DNA from: JACVRW01 sp963764665
GTDB taxonomy: Bacteria; Actinomycetota; Thermoleophilia; Solirubrobacterales; Thermoleophilaceae
DNA length: 64,000 bases
Reading direction: 5' to 3'
Assembly (NCBI GenBank): GCA_963764665.1
Contig: CAVXTL010000010.1
Location: 124,001 to 188,000 of the forward strand
In this document: piece by piece, positions 25,277 to 33,918 of the stretch
Position numbering within the stretch: the stretch's first letter is position 1
Layout of the letters: every line of letters starts with the position of its first letter
Translations under genes and position numbers: made by a program
The notes under the pieces: model-generated
Database searches by the model: none
What the model saw: only the letters and a program-made list of their open reading frames with translations
What the model was told of the DNA's origin: nothing

Positions 25277-25501
25277 ATGGCTCGCCTGATCCGGATGGAC
25301 GCAAGTGGCCACAGCACCCTCGCCGAGTGGACGGCCTCTGACGACACCGCCTTCGCGGCGGCCACGGGGCAGTTCCTCGACCAGCTCGAGCGGGGCTACA
25401 TCGGCACGGTGCCGGACGGCCCCGGCAAGGCCACTCACGTTCGCGAGCTCCCGCGCGACGCGGACCTCGTGATCCTGCGCCGCCCGATCGCCGGGGGCTG
25501 A
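25277..25501 (+). CDS. Hypothetical small protein
   Basis: 74 residues: MARLIRMDASGHSTLAEWTA then a helix DTAFAAATGQFLDQLERGYI and a strand-rich end (ADLVILRRPIAGG). AAAGGAGA (ribosome-binding site) lies 5-12 nt upstream of ATG 25277, and TATCCT about 27 nt upstream could be its -10. Its TGA overlaps the next ATG (TGATG). No domain is recognised. Confidence 0.65.
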   Translation: MARLIRMDASGHSTLAEWTASDDTAFAAATGQFLDQLERGYIGTVPDGPGKATHVRELPRDADLVILRRPIAGG

Positions 25502-26124
25502 TGGCCGGCGCCCAGGCGCTTCCGGAGCTGGCGTCGGTCCCGTGGCGCCCGCCCACCGACCGCTCGTGGCTGCGGCGCCGAGCGTACGTCTGGCAGGCAT
25601 GGACGGCCCTCTACACCGTGCCTTTCGTGATCGCCGGCGTGGTCATCTTCATGCTGGAGCCCTGGGCGGCGCCGGTGTCGCTGCTCGCGTTCGCGCACGC
25701 CTGGGCGATCCCCGAGCTGTACGCCCAGCGCGGGGCGAACGTGGTGCGCCCGAAGGGCCCTCGGAACGCAGATGCGGAGCCGGTGGCGCAGGGCCTGCTG
25801 GGCGACCTGCTCGCGCATGAGCCGCGCGCGCTCCAGGCCCGCACCGGCCTGGCGCTCGAACGCGGCGTGCTGGGAGCGTGGCTGGTCGGCGAGGGGGGCG
25901 CGCTGCTGGTGGTGCAGGGCGGCCGGCGGGTGCACTGCTTCTGCGTGCGCGTGACCGACCGCGACCTGCCCCCGTCCGACCGGGTCGCGCACCTGCTGCT
26001 GGCGCTCAGAGAGGACGAGGTGGGCTTCGCCACCGTGGCCAACCACGCCTTCGCCGGCGCCCGTTGGCGAGTCCGGCGGCGGCTGCCGGCCGCCATGCGA
26101 CCCGCGCTGGCCGCAGCGCGCTAG
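25501..26124 (+). CDS. Membrane protein of unknown function
   Basis: 207 residues. Two closely spaced hydrophobic segments, WTALYTVPFVIAGVVIFMLE and WAAPVSLLAFAHAWAIPELY (about 38-77), form a membrane hairpin. The C-terminal about 120 residues are soluble and beta-rich (LGAWLVGEGGALLVVQGGRR, VHCFCVRVTDRDLPPSDRVA). It resembles cytoplasmic-facing sensors of unknown role. It overlaps the previous gene by one base. Confidence 0.65.
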   Translation: MAGAQALPELASVPWRPPTDRSWLRRRAYVWQAWTALYTVPFVIAGVVIFMLEPWAAPVSLLAFAHAWAIPELYAQRGANVVRPKGPRNADAEPVAQGLLGDLLAHEPRALQARTGLALERGVLGAWLVGEGGALLVVQGGRRVHCFCVRVTDRDLPPSDRVAHLLLALREDEVGFATVANHAFAGARWRVRRRLPAAMRPALAAAR

Positions 26125-26135
26125 CCTCGCCAACC

Positions 26136-27455
26136 GTGGCATACGAGGTCGTAATCGCCGGCGGCGGGTTCGGGGGGCTCTACGCGGCGCGCCGCCTCGA
26201 GCGGAAGCTTCCGCGGCACAGCGCCCGGATCGTTCTCGTCACGGCGGAGAACTTCATGCTCTACACGCCGTTGCTGCCGGGCGCGGCGTCGGGCTCGCTC
26301 GAGCCGCGCCACGTGGTGGTGCCGCTGCGCGAGGAGCTCGAGTGGACCGACATCCGGCTCGGCAGGGTCACGGGCGCCGACCCGGCCGTGAACGAGCTGT
26401 CGATGCGCACCGTGGACGGCCGCGACGAGACGCTCCGCTACGACCAGCTCGTGGTCGCGCTCGGCTCCGTCCCACGGGTGTTGCACGTGCCGGGGCTGGC
26501 TGAGCACGGCGTGGGCTTTCAGAGCCTGGCGGACGCGATAGGACTCCGCAACCGGGCGCTCTGGAACCTCGAGGTGGCGGAGGCCCAACCGGATGACGAA
26601 GCGCGCCGCGCCTACCTCACCTTCGTGTTCGTGGGTGCGGGCTACGCCGGGGTGGAGGGCGTGGCCGAGCTTCAGGACTACGTGGCCGACGTGATCGACC
26701 GCTATCCGCGCTGCAGGCTCGAGGGCGCGCGCTTCCTGCTTGTCGAGGCGCAGGACCGGATCATGCCGGAGATCCCGCCGAGCCTGGCGGCGTTCGCGAC
26801 GCGCGAGCTGCGCCGCCGCGGCATCGAGATCCGCACCGGGACGATGCTCGAGGGCGTGGATGCGCAGAGCGTCACCCTGTCGACGGGCGAGCGCATACCC
26901 GCCCGCACCCTGGCGTGGACGGCGGGCGTGAGGCCCTCGCCCGCGGTGGCAGGCCTGGGTCTCCCCGTGGGTGACGACCGGCGGATCGTGGTGGACGCCA
27001 CGATGCGCGTCCAGGGCCGCGAGAACGTCTGGGCGATCGGCGACGCGGCCGCCGTGCCCGACCCCGCGAAGGGCGGCAAGACCCCGTGCCCGCCGACCGC
27101 GCAGCACGCGCTGCGCCAGGGCAAGGTGGTGGCGGACAGCGTGGCCGCCGCCCTCGTAGGCCGCCCGCCACGCCGCTTTCGCTATCGCACCCTCGGCGTG
27201 TTCGTGGACATGGGCCAGCACAAGGCCGTGGCGACCATGCTTGGCATCCGCCTGCGCGGCTTCCCTGCCTGGTTCGCCGCGCGCACCTACCACCTCGCGA
27301 GCATGCCGGGCGTGGCCAGGCGAGCGCGGCTCGTGATCGACTGGACGGTGGCGCTCTTCTTCGGGCGGGCGGCCGCCGAGCTCGGCCAGCTCGGCCATGC
27401 ACCCTCGCTGGGCAGCCTGCTCGAGGACCAGGCGGGAGCGGAGCCCAAACGGTGA
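26136..27455 (+). CDS. Type II NADH dehydrogenase-like FAD oxidoreductase
   Basis: 439 residues. The FAD Rossmann motif is IAGGGFGGLYAARRLE at the N-terminus; the NADH site is FVGAGYAGVEGVAELQ near 168; the second FAD motif NVWAIGDAAAVPD is near 298. The C-terminal amphipathic region (GIRLRGFPAWFAARTYHLAS) would sit on the membrane. NDH-2 enzymes pass electrons from NADH to menaquinone without pumping protons; menaquinone genes are in this same window. GTG 26136 follows TAGCCT by 8 nt. GTGA overlap with the acetyltransferase. Confidence 0.87.
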   Translation: MAYEVVIAGGGFGGLYAARRLERKLPRHSARIVLVTAENFMLYTPLLPGAASGSLEPRHVVVPLREELEWTDIRLGRVTGADPAVNELSMRTVDGRDETLRYDQLVVALGSVPRVLHVPGLAEHGVGFQSLADAIGLRNRALWNLEVAEAQPDDEARRAYLTFVFVGAGYAGVEGVAELQDYVADVIDRYPRCRLEGARFLLVEAQDRIMPEIPPSLAAFATRELRRRGIEIRTGTMLEGVDAQSVTLSTGERIPARTLAWTAGVRPSPAVAGLGLPVGDDRRIVVDATMRVQGRENVWAIGDAAAVPDPAKGGKTPCPPTAQHALRQGKVVADSVAAALVGRPPRRFRYRTLGVFVDMGQHKAVATMLGIRLRGFPAWFAARTYHLASMPGVARRARLVIDWTVALFFGRAAAELGQLGHAPSLGSLLEDQAGAEPKR

Positions 27456-28393
27456 CCGGCGAGCGCGCGTTCAGGGAGGGACGCGCAACCGATCTCAGGG
27501 CCACTTATGAGCTCGCGGCGGTGTCGCTCCGCGACGCCATGGGGCGCAGCGGAGTGGTGTCAGCGGCGGCGGACCAGTCGTTCGTGGACCAGGAGTGGCC
27601 GCGCCAGCGCCCGCTGCTCGAGTTCATCGCCGCGCAGCCCGGCACCGGCTTCTGGGTGTGCGAGGACGACGGCGAGCTGGTGGGTTACGTGCGCGTCGCT
27701 CGCTTCACGGGGATGGACGAGCTAACGGAGATCGCCGTGGCGCCGTCGCATGCCGGTGCGGGCATCGGGAAGGGGTTGCTCGCGCGCGCCTGGCCCGAGC
27801 CTCCCACGCCCCAGCGCGGCAGGGTCGTGGTCACGCTGGGCACGCCGGCCGACCTCACGCTCTACACCCGCTTCGGCGTGATGCCGGTGGCGGGTCACTG
27901 GCACCTGCGCCTCCGCGCCGAGGAGTACCTCGAGCGCCGCTCGCTCGAGACCGACTCCACCGAGCCGGGGGTGCACCTGCTGACCCCGGACCGAGCCGTG
28001 GACGAGTGGAAGCGCCTCGAGCCCGCAGCGATCGGGCACGAGCGGCCCGCGCTGCACGAGTTCTTCGCGCGCACGCGCGGCTGCCTCGCCGTGCTGAACG
28101 GCGACGGCAAGGCGAGGGGGCTCTGCTGGATGAGCCCCGACGCCGACATCGGGCCGGCGGTGGGGGCCACCCCCGAGGATCTGATCCCCGTGGTGCTGGC
28201 CGCGCTGGATCGCGTGGCCAAGTCACACGAGCCGGAGCTGCTCGGCGTGTACTGCACCACTGACTCCTGGTACCTCCTCGACCGCCTGCGGCGGCTCGGG
28301 TTCAGGCTCCATTGGCCGAGCTGGGTGATGTCGTCAGTTCCGCTGCCAGGGCTGGACCGGTACCTGCCCACCAGACCTGCGCGACTGCTCTGA
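27452..28393 (+). CDS. GNAT family N-acetyltransferase
   Basis: 313 residues. The acetyl-CoA site is TEIAVAPSHAGAGIGKGLLA (about 91-110), following WVCEDDGELVGYVRVA. A second, degenerate GNAT-like half follows (ALHEFFARTRGCLAVLNGDG to the end), making a tandem-GNAT architecture. The acceptor is unknown. The start overlaps the dehydrogenase stop by 4 nt. Confidence 0.8.
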   Translation: MTGERAFREGRATDLRATYELAAVSLRDAMGRSGVVSAAADQSFVDQEWPRQRPLLEFIAAQPGTGFWVCEDDGELVGYVRVARFTGMDELTEIAVAPSHAGAGIGKGLLARAWPEPPTPQRGRVVVTLGTPADLTLYTRFGVMPVAGHWHLRLRAEEYLERRSLETDSTEPGVHLLTPDRAVDEWKRLEPAAIGHERPALHEFFARTRGCLAVLNGDGKARGLCWMSPDADIGPAVGATPEDLIPVVLAALDRVAKSHEPELLGVYCTTDSWYLLDRLRRLGFRLHWPSWVMSSVPLPGLDRYLPTRPARLL

Positions 28394-28405
28394 CAAACTG
28401 AAGGT

Positions 28406-28576
28406 ATGAAGGAAAAGGCATCGGACCTCGGCCGCAAGGCCATCGCCCTGGTGGTGCTCCTGGTGGCGGCCTGGCTCCTGTTCAAGGTCGTGATCGGCGT
28501 CGTGGCCGGGATCGCGTGGTTCCTGGTGGCGGTGATCGCCATCATCGCGGTCGTGTGGGCCCTCCGCGTCCTCTGA
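28406..28576 (+). CDS. 56-residue two-helix membrane protein
   Basis: ATG 28406 begins MKEKASDLGRKAIALVVLLV, with two hydrophobic helices (KAIALVVLLVAAWLLFKVVI and GIAWFLVAVIAIIAVVWALR) joined by a Gly turn, ending in RVL. Its TGA (28574-28576) is 1 nt before the next start. GAAGG directly precedes the ATG. The function is unknown; it is possibly a small membrane-stress protein. Confidence 0.65.
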   Translation: MKEKASDLGRKAIALVVLLVAAWLLFKVVIGVVAGIAWFLVAVIAIIAVVWALRVL

Positions 28577-28577
28577 C

Positions 28578-28847
28578 GTGGAGTACGTGGTCATTGCGAT
28601 CTTCTGCGGCCTGTCGGCGGGGTTCGTCGCGAAGATCAAGGGCGGCCCGTTCTGGATCTGGTTCCTGGTCGGTCTCGTCCTCCCGCTGATCGGGACCCTG
28701 GCCGCGCTGTTCATGCGCTGGGACCAGGCCGAGCCGCGGCGGCAGTGTCCCGAGTGCAACAACGTCGTGCCGCTACACGACCAGGTGTGCATGCGCTGCG
28801 GGCGTGACCTCGACTTCCCAGCCCCTTCCGAGGTCGCAACGCCGTAG
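28578..28847 (+). CDS. Membrane protein with C-terminal zinc ribbon
   Basis: 89 residues. Two membrane helices (VVIAIFCGLSAGFVAKIKGG and FWIWFLVGLVLPLIGTLAAL) are followed by a cytoplasmic zinc ribbon, QCPECNNVVPLHDQVCMRCG, with four cysteines in two CxxC knuckles. GTG start at 28578. This two-helix plus ribbon layout is common in actinobacteria and uncharacterised. A hairpin repeat begins 8 nt after the stop. Confidence 0.7.
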   Translation: MEYVVIAIFCGLSAGFVAKIKGGPFWIWFLVGLVLPLIGTLAALFMRWDQAEPRRQCPECNNVVPLHDQVCMRCGRDLDFPAPSEVATP

Positions 28848-28854
28848 AAATGAC

Positions 28855-28890
28855 ATCGGTGCGCAGCCGGCCGAGCCGGCTGCTTCCGCA
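28855..28890 (+). repeat. Hairpin repeat, copy 1 of 3
   Basis: The hairpin has a 9-bp stem GCAGCCGGC (28863-28871), loop CGA and the complementary arm to 28883, flanked by conserved TCGGTGC and TTCCGCA. Copies at 31214 and 55293 are almost identical over 35 nt. It sits 8 nt after a stop codon and immediately before a promoter, so it is probably a terminator-like element, though it has no T run. Confidence 0.65.
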
Positions 28891-28892
28891 AG

Positions 28893-28898
28893 GTACAC
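28893..28898 (+). promoter_or_regulatory. Putative -10 (TACACT) for ilvB
   Basis: TACACT follows the hairpin repeat by 2 nt. The predicted leader to ilvB ATG 28969 is about 60-65 nt and carries AAAGGAG before the start. No leader peptide with branched-chain codons is visible here. Confidence 0.4.
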
Positions 28899-28968
28899 TC
28901 GGCGTCCCGCCACCTCTCTACACCAGGGAAGTGGAGGACAACCGCCCCCAGAAAGGAGCGCTGGTCCG

Positions 28969-30645
28969 ATGCGAGCAGTCGACGCCATCATGGAATGCCT
29001 CAAGGCCGAGGGCGTCGAGCACGTGTTCGGCATCCCGGGCGGGGCCAACCTGCCCACCTACGACGCTCTATACGACGCCGGGATCAGGCACGTGCACTGC
29101 CGTCACGAGCAGGGCGCGGGCCACGCCGCCGAGGGCTACGCCAAGGCGTCCGGCAAGGTCGGCGTTGCACTGGCCACCTCAGGCCCCGGCGCCACCAACC
29201 TCGTGACGGCGATCGCCGACGCGCAGATGGACAGCGTCCCGACCGTGTTCATCACGGGTCAGGTGCGCACCGAGCTGATCGGCACCGACGGCTTCCAGGA
29301 GGCCGACATCAGCGGCATCACGCTGCCGATCGTCAAGCACTCCGTGATGATCCAGGACCCGCGCGACATCCCGCGCTACATCCACGAGGCGTTCCACATC
29401 GCCCGCAGCGGGCGGCCCGGCGCGGTGCTCGTGGACGTGCCGCAGGACCTCTCGCGGGCGGACATCCCCTACGAGCCGGTGGACAAGGTGCACCTCCCGG
29501 GCTACCAGCCCACCACTGACGGGAACACCAAGCAGATCCGCCTGGCCGCGAAGGCGCTGGCCAACTCGCGCCGCCCCGTGATCTACGGCGGCGGCGGGAT
29601 CGTGAACGCCGGGGCATCGAAGGAGTTCACCGAGCTCTGCCTCTCGGACACGCTGCCGGTCACCTGCACGCTGATGGGGCTGGGCGCGTTCCCCGCCGAT
29701 CAGGAGACCTGGCTCGGCATGCTCGGCATGCACGGCACCCGCTCGGCCAACTACGCGATGGACGAGGCCGACCTGATCGTGGCGATCGGGGCGCGCTTCG
29801 ACGACAGGATCACCGGCAAGCTGTCCGAGTTCGCGCCGCGGGCCAAGTTCATCCACATCGACATCGATCCGGCCGAGATCTCGAAGAACGTGCCCGCCCA
29901 CATCCCGATCGTGGGCGACGCCAAGAACATCCTGCCGAAGCTCACCGCCGAGTACCGGGCGCTCGGGGCCGACCCCGCGCGCCTCGAGGGCTGGTGGCAG
30001 CGCATCAAGGGCTGGCAGGAGAAGTACCCGCTCCACTACGAGGACAGCACCGACTCCGAGATCAAGCCCCAGTACATGGTCGAGGCGATGTACGAGGCCA
30101 CCGGCGGCAACGCCGTGATCACCTCGGACGTGGGCCAGCACCAGATGTGGGCCGCCCAGTACTACGGGTTCAAGCAGCCGCGCCAGTGGATCAACTCGGG
30201 CGGCGCCGGCACCATGGGCTTCGGGCTGCCCTCCGCCATGGGCGCGAAGGTGGCCCGCCCCGACGACGACGTGGTCTGCCTGGCCGGCGACGGCTCGCTG
30301 ATCATGAACGTGCAGGAGCTGGCCACCTGCGTGACCGAGCAGATCCCGGTGAAGGTGTTCCTGATGAACAACGGCTACTACGGGATGGTCCGCCAGTGGC
30401 AGGAGCTGTTCTGGGACAAGCGCTACTCGTCGGTGGAGATGGGGGCGAGCCCCGACTGGGTGAAGCTCGCCGAGGCGTTCGGCGCCCGCGGCATGCGGGT
30501 GGACGACAAGGGCGAGCTGCTTGGCGCCTTCAAGGACGCTCTCGCGGACGACGGGCCGGTGCTCGTGGACGTGCGCGTGACCAAGGAGGAGAACTGCTAC
30601 CCGATGATCCCGGCCGGTCAGGCCGCCCGGGACATGGTGGGCTGA
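28969..30645 (+). CDS. ilvB: Acetolactate synthase, large subunit
   Basis: 558 residues, thiamine-diphosphate enzyme that condenses pyruvate with pyruvate or 2-oxobutyrate, the first common step to valine, leucine and isoleucine. The TPP-activating Glu47 is in CRHEQGAGHAAEGYA; the FAD-binding middle domain has VIYGGGGIVNAGA and LGMLGMHGTRSANYAM; the TPP-Mg motif is VVCLAGDGSLIMNVQELAT. QWINSGGAGTMGFGLPSAMG is typical. ATG 28969 is supported by AAAGGAG; the longer frame from 28804 runs through the repeat and is rejected. ilvN follows after 3 nt. Confidence 0.95.
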   Translation: MRAVDAIMECLKAEGVEHVFGIPGGANLPTYDALYDAGIRHVHCRHEQGAGHAAEGYAKASGKVGVALATSGPGATNLVTAIADAQMDSVPTVFITGQVRTELIGTDGFQEADISGITLPIVKHSVMIQDPRDIPRYIHEAFHIARSGRPGAVLVDVPQDLSRADIPYEPVDKVHLPGYQPTTDGNTKQIRLAAKALANSRRPVIYGGGGIVNAGASKEFTELCLSDTLPVTCTLMGLGAFPADQETWLGMLGMHGTRSANYAMDEADLIVAIGARFDDRITGKLSEFAPRAKFIHIDIDPAEISKNVPAHIPIVGDAKNILPKLTAEYRALGADPARLEGWWQRIKGWQEKYPLHYEDSTDSEIKPQYMVEAMYEATGGNAVITSDVGQHQMWAAQYYGFKQPRQWINSGGAGTMGFGLPSAMGAKVARPDDDVVCLAGDGSLIMNVQELATCVTEQIPVKVFLMNNGYYGMVRQWQELFWDKRYSSVEMGASPDWVKLAEAFGARGMRVDDKGELLGAFKDALADDGPVLVDVRVTKEENCYPMIPAGQAARDMVG

Positions 30646-30648
30646 GCG

Positions 30649-31209
30649 ATGGGTGAGCCCGGGACCAAGGAGATACTCAACCTCGAGGACCTGCAGGTGG
30701 CCGGCAGCGGCCGCACAGGCCGCAAGCACGTGCTGTCGATCCTGGTGGAGAACCGCCCGGGTGTGCTGGCCCGGATCTCCGGGCTGTTCGCGCGCCGCGG
30801 CTTCAACATCGACTCGCTGGCGGTCGGTCCCACAGCGGACGCGACCCTCTCGCGGGTCACCCTGACCCTCGACGGGGCCAATCACCCCATCGACCAGGTC
30901 ACCAAGCAGCTCCACAAGCTCGTGAACGTGATCAAGATCCGCGACCTCGAGCCGGCGGACACGGTGGCGCGCGAGCTGGCGCTCTTCAAGATCTCGTGCC
31001 ACGACGGCGACGCCCGCGCTCAGGTGATGCAGTTCACGGAGATCTTCCGCGGCAACGTGGTGGACGTGTCCAAGCGCTCGGTGACGGTCGAGGTCACGGG
31101 CACCGACGACAAGATCGAGTCCTTCGAGGACATGGTCCGCCCGTTCGGGCTGATCGAGATGGTTCGCACCGGCGAGATCGCCGTCGCGCGCGGCCGCGGC
31201 GCAACATAA
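30649..31209 (+). CDS. ilvN: Acetolactate synthase, regulatory small subunit
   Basis: 186 residues. The ACT domain begins RKHVLSILVENRPGVLARIS at about 25, with GLFARRGFNIDSLAVGPTAD, the valine-sensing region; the C-terminal half ALFKISCHDGDARAQVMQFT and EIFRGNVVDVSKRSVTVEVT is the usual second domain. A 20-residue N-terminal extension (GTKEILNLEDLQVAGSGRTG) precedes the ACT domain. It gives valine feedback control to IlvB. ilvC, often the next gene, is 19 kb away here. Confidence 0.95.
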   Translation: MGEPGTKEILNLEDLQVAGSGRTGRKHVLSILVENRPGVLARISGLFARRGFNIDSLAVGPTADATLSRVTLTLDGANHPIDQVTKQLHKLVNVIKIRDLEPADTVARELALFKISCHDGDARAQVMQFTEIFRGNVVDVSKRSVTVEVTGTDDKIESFEDMVRPFGLIEMVRTGEIAVARGRGAT

Positions 31210-31213
31210 ACCG

Positions 31214-31248
31214 TCGGTGCGCAGCCGGCCGAGCCGGCTGCTTCCGCA
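31214..31248 (+). repeat. Hairpin repeat, copy 2 of 3
   Basis: The stem arms 31221-31229 and 31233-31241 enclose the loop CGA; the flanks TCGGTGC and TTCCGCA match copies 1 and 3. It begins 4 nt after the ilvN stop. Probably a transcript-end element for ilvBN. Confidence 0.65.
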
Positions 31249-31281
31249 CAGCCCGTTCTCGGTTGTCGGCCGTTTGCAGGG

Positions 31282-33918
31282 GTGTTACGGTCGCCTGGCC
31301 GTGCGCTCAGGAACCTTTCAGCATTGACTCGGCGCCTGCTTCTGGCGGCTGCGGTCGCGGCTGCCGTCGTGGCCGTTGCGGCTGAGCCGGCCGCTGCGGC
31401 GCCGAACCTGGGCTTCCCGATCGAGCTCGGGCCTGAGGGGACCGCCGAGCTGCTCGTGGAGGACCTCGACGACGACGGGGCACTCGACGTGGCCCACGCA
31501 GGCGACCCGCTGACGGTCTGGTACGGCGACGGCGCAGGCGCCTTCGCCGCCGAGACCCACGAGCTGGGCCCCCTGGGGCTGTACCTCACGCTCACGAGCG
31601 GCGACCTCGACGAGGACGGTTTCGGCGACCTGCTGACCACCGGGATTCTGCCCCCGGGCCCGCCCACGACGAACGTCTCGAAGCTGCTCAGCGATGGCGC
31701 CGGGGGACTCGAGGCGGCCGTGACGATCCCGGCGGCGGCGACGATGCTCAACCTCGCCACGGGCGACTTCGACGGCGACGGCAACACCGACGTGGCCGGA
31801 CCGACGATGGCCGGGGGCCCGATTCGCGTGCTTCTCGGGGACGGGGCCGGGGGCTTCGACGCCGGCGCCGACTACGCGACGGTGAAGCCCGCGGGCGGCA
31901 TCGCCGCCGCGGACCTCGACGGGAACGGCCGCGACGACCTCATCATGGCTCAACCGGACGGGGTGGCCGTGCTGCGCGCCCGTACCGGTCCGCTCACCAC
32001 CCGGCCCGCGGGCGGGCTCGACCTCTTCCTGCCCGAGGTGCTCGCAGCCGCGGCGGGCGTGCGCCAGCTGACACTCGGCGACTTCGATGCCGACGGCAAG
32101 CTCGACGTGGCGGCCACGGCGTTCAGCGGGCTCTACCTGCTCTTCGGCGACGGCCTCGGCGGGCTCGCCGCGGGGCAGGCGGTGCCGGTCGGTTTCCCCG
32201 GGCCCGTGTCCATGGTCGCGACCGGGGACTTCGGGGGCGACGCCGGCTCCGACCTGGCGGTGGTGGGCGACGGCTCCAGCCTTCCCGAGGAGAGCCCCGC
32301 CATGGTGTCGCTGATCCTCGGGCGCGCCGACCGCCAGCCGGTGAGCGCGGGGGTGTACGACTCGGGGCTCGACGCCGGCGGCACCGCGTTCCTCGCGGCA
32401 GGCGACCTGGACGAGGACGGCGAGGAGGACGTGGTGGTCTCGGCCTCGGGGGGCACCAACGTCCTGTATGGCGAGCCGATCCGGCTGACGCCCGCACTGA
32501 CGCTGTTCGAGGACACGCGAGTGGATTCGATCAGCCCGGTCTACACGGTCACGGCCTCCAATCGGGACGACACCGCCCATGCCATTCAGGCCGCGGGGCT
32601 CGACGGCGACGACGCGAGCCAGTTCGCGATCGTCGGCGATACGTGCACCGGGCAGACGCTCGCGCCCGGCGCGTCGTGCGCGATCGGCGTGCGCTTCACG
32701 CCCGACGCGCCCGTGGATGCCCTGATCGCCCTCATCGTGGACAGCGACGCCCTGTCACCGCACGTGGCGCTCCTGGCGGGCAGCGCCTTCGAGGACCCGC
32801 CCCTCGATGTGACTCCGTCGAGCCTGGCGTTCGGCACGGTGAGCCCGGGAGGCGTGAGCGCCCAGCAGATCGTGACGGCCACGAACGAGGGCGACGTCGA
32901 GCTCGTGATCACCGGGGGCGGCGTGGTGGGCTCGAACGAGTTCGACCTGACCGGCGACGACTGCTACCCGGTCGTGCTGGAGCCCGGCGACAGCTGCTCG
33001 GCCACGGTCAGGTTCCGTCCCGGGAACTACGGCCCCGCCACCGGCAGTCTCCGCTTCGAGGGCACCGCGGCCAACACCCCGATCAACGTCCCGCTCAGCG
33101 GCTCCACTCCGGCCGAGCCGCCGAACGGCGGCCTCACCGTCTCTCCCGCCGAGCTCGACTTCGGGCGCGTGGCTCTCGGCGCCGGCGCCTCTCGGGACGT
33201 GGTCCTCCGCAACGGCAGCTCGGCGGTCCTGACTCTCGGCGAGCTGGTGGTGGAGCCCTACTTCGGCGGCTTCACGGCCCAGCAGGCGGGTTGCCTCGGG
33301 TTCGGCCTGGTCAGCGGGTCCAGCTGCCGCGTCACGGTCCGCTTCGCCCCATCTCACGAGGGCTCGCACGAAGCCAGCGTGTTCTTCAGGCTCCCGGGCG
33401 GCGCGCAGGCGGGCCGGTTCATCGTCAAGGGCACCGGCTTCGAGCGCCCCAAGCCGCCCCCCGTCCAGGACAAGAAGCCCCTGTCCGCGCGCGTGAAGGC
33501 GGGCATCGGCGCATGGCGGAACCGCGGGATCGAGGGGCTGGTCAAGAGGGGACTGCGCATCACGAAGGTGGATGTGGTGCTGCCGGGGAGCGCGACCCTC
33601 GAGCTCAGCGCGCGGCGCGCCGGGAAGGCGATCGTGGTGGCGAAGGGCGCGCACAGGTACACGGCCGCCGGGAAGGCGGACATCGTGGCCAAGCCGACCA
33701 AGCGCGGCCGCGCTCTCCTCAGAGGCGCGAACAAGTTGAAGCTGGGCGTAACGCTCCGGTTCCGCTCGAAGGCGGGCAAGGTCACGGCCGTCAAGTCGAG
33801 CTTTCTTCTCAGGCGCCTGACACGTAGGGCATCCTTTGCGACATGCTCGGCGTCGCCGGCCAGGAATCGCCCTTCGGTCTCTCCCCACCCGCGGAGCGCC
33901 TGCTCGCCGAGCGCATAG
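31282..33918 (+). CDS. Secreted FG-GAP repeat protein with Ig-like (choice-of-anchor D) domains
   Basis: 878 residues as written. The signal peptide is TRRLLLAAAVAAAVVAVAAE ending in PAAAAP; TTG 31324 right before it is an alternative start. Residues about 45-410 hold six to seven FG-GAP units with calcium-binding DxDxDG loops (EDLDDDGALDV, GDLDEDGFGDLL, GDFDGDGNTDV, ADLDGNGRDDL, GDFDADGKLDV, GDLDEDGEEDV), a beta-propeller. Then come three Ig-like domains of the ASPM/SPD-2/Hydin type (GDTCTGQTLAPGASCAIGVR, LSFGTVSPGGV-like strands). A basic C-terminal domain follows. The last about 35 residues overlap menF and look like run-on after KSSFLLRR. It is probably a surface binding protein. Confidence 0.8.
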   Translation: MLRSPGRALRNLSALTRRLLLAAAVAAAVVAVAAEPAAAAPNLGFPIELGPEGTAELLVEDLDDDGALDVAHAGDPLTVWYGDGAGAFAAETHELGPLGLYLTLTSGDLDEDGFGDLLTTGILPPGPPTTNVSKLLSDGAGGLEAAVTIPAAATMLNLATGDFDGDGNTDVAGPTMAGGPIRVLLGDGAGGFDAGADYATVKPAGGIAAADLDGNGRDDLIMAQPDGVAVLRARTGPLTTRPAGGLDLFLPEVLAAAAGVRQLTLGDFDADGKLDVAATAFSGLYLLFGDGLGGLAAGQAVPVGFPGPVSMVATGDFGGDAGSDLAVVGDGSSLPEESPAMVSLILGRADRQPVSAGVYDSGLDAGGTAFLAAGDLDEDGEEDVVVSASGGTNVLYGEPIRLTPALTLFEDTRVDSISPVYTVTASNRDDTAHAIQAAGLDGDDASQFAIVGDTCTGQTLAPGASCAIGVRFTPDAPVDALIALIVDSDALSPHVALLAGSAFEDPPLDVTPSSLAFGTVSPGGVSAQQIVTATNEGDVELVITGGGVVGSNEFDLTGDDCYPVVLEPGDSCSATVRFRPGNYGPATGSLRFEGTAANTPINVPLSGSTPAEPPNGGLTVSPAELDFGRVALGAGASRDVVLRNGSSAVLTLGELVVEPYFGGFTAQQAGCLGFGLVSGSSCRVTVRFAPSHEGSHEASVFFRLPGGAQAGRFIVKGTGFERPKPPPVQDKKPLSARVKAGIGAWRNRGIEGLVKRGLRITKVDVVLPGSATLELSARRAGKAIVVAKGAHRYTAAGKADIVAKPTKRGRALLRGANKLKLGVTLRFRSKAGKVTAVKSSFLLRRLTRRASFATCSASPARNRPSVSPHPRSACSPSA

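Noticed and set aside
28850..28968. Frame starting at the hairpin repeat (TSVRSRPSRLLPQ) as an ilvB leader peptide
   Set aside because: The same frame arises from every copy of the repeat, lies upstream of the promoter, and has no run of branched-chain codons.
29179..31002. 607-codon minus-strand frame opposite ilvB and ilvN
   Set aside because: Shadow of two clear genes on the other strand; no start signal or recognisable motif.
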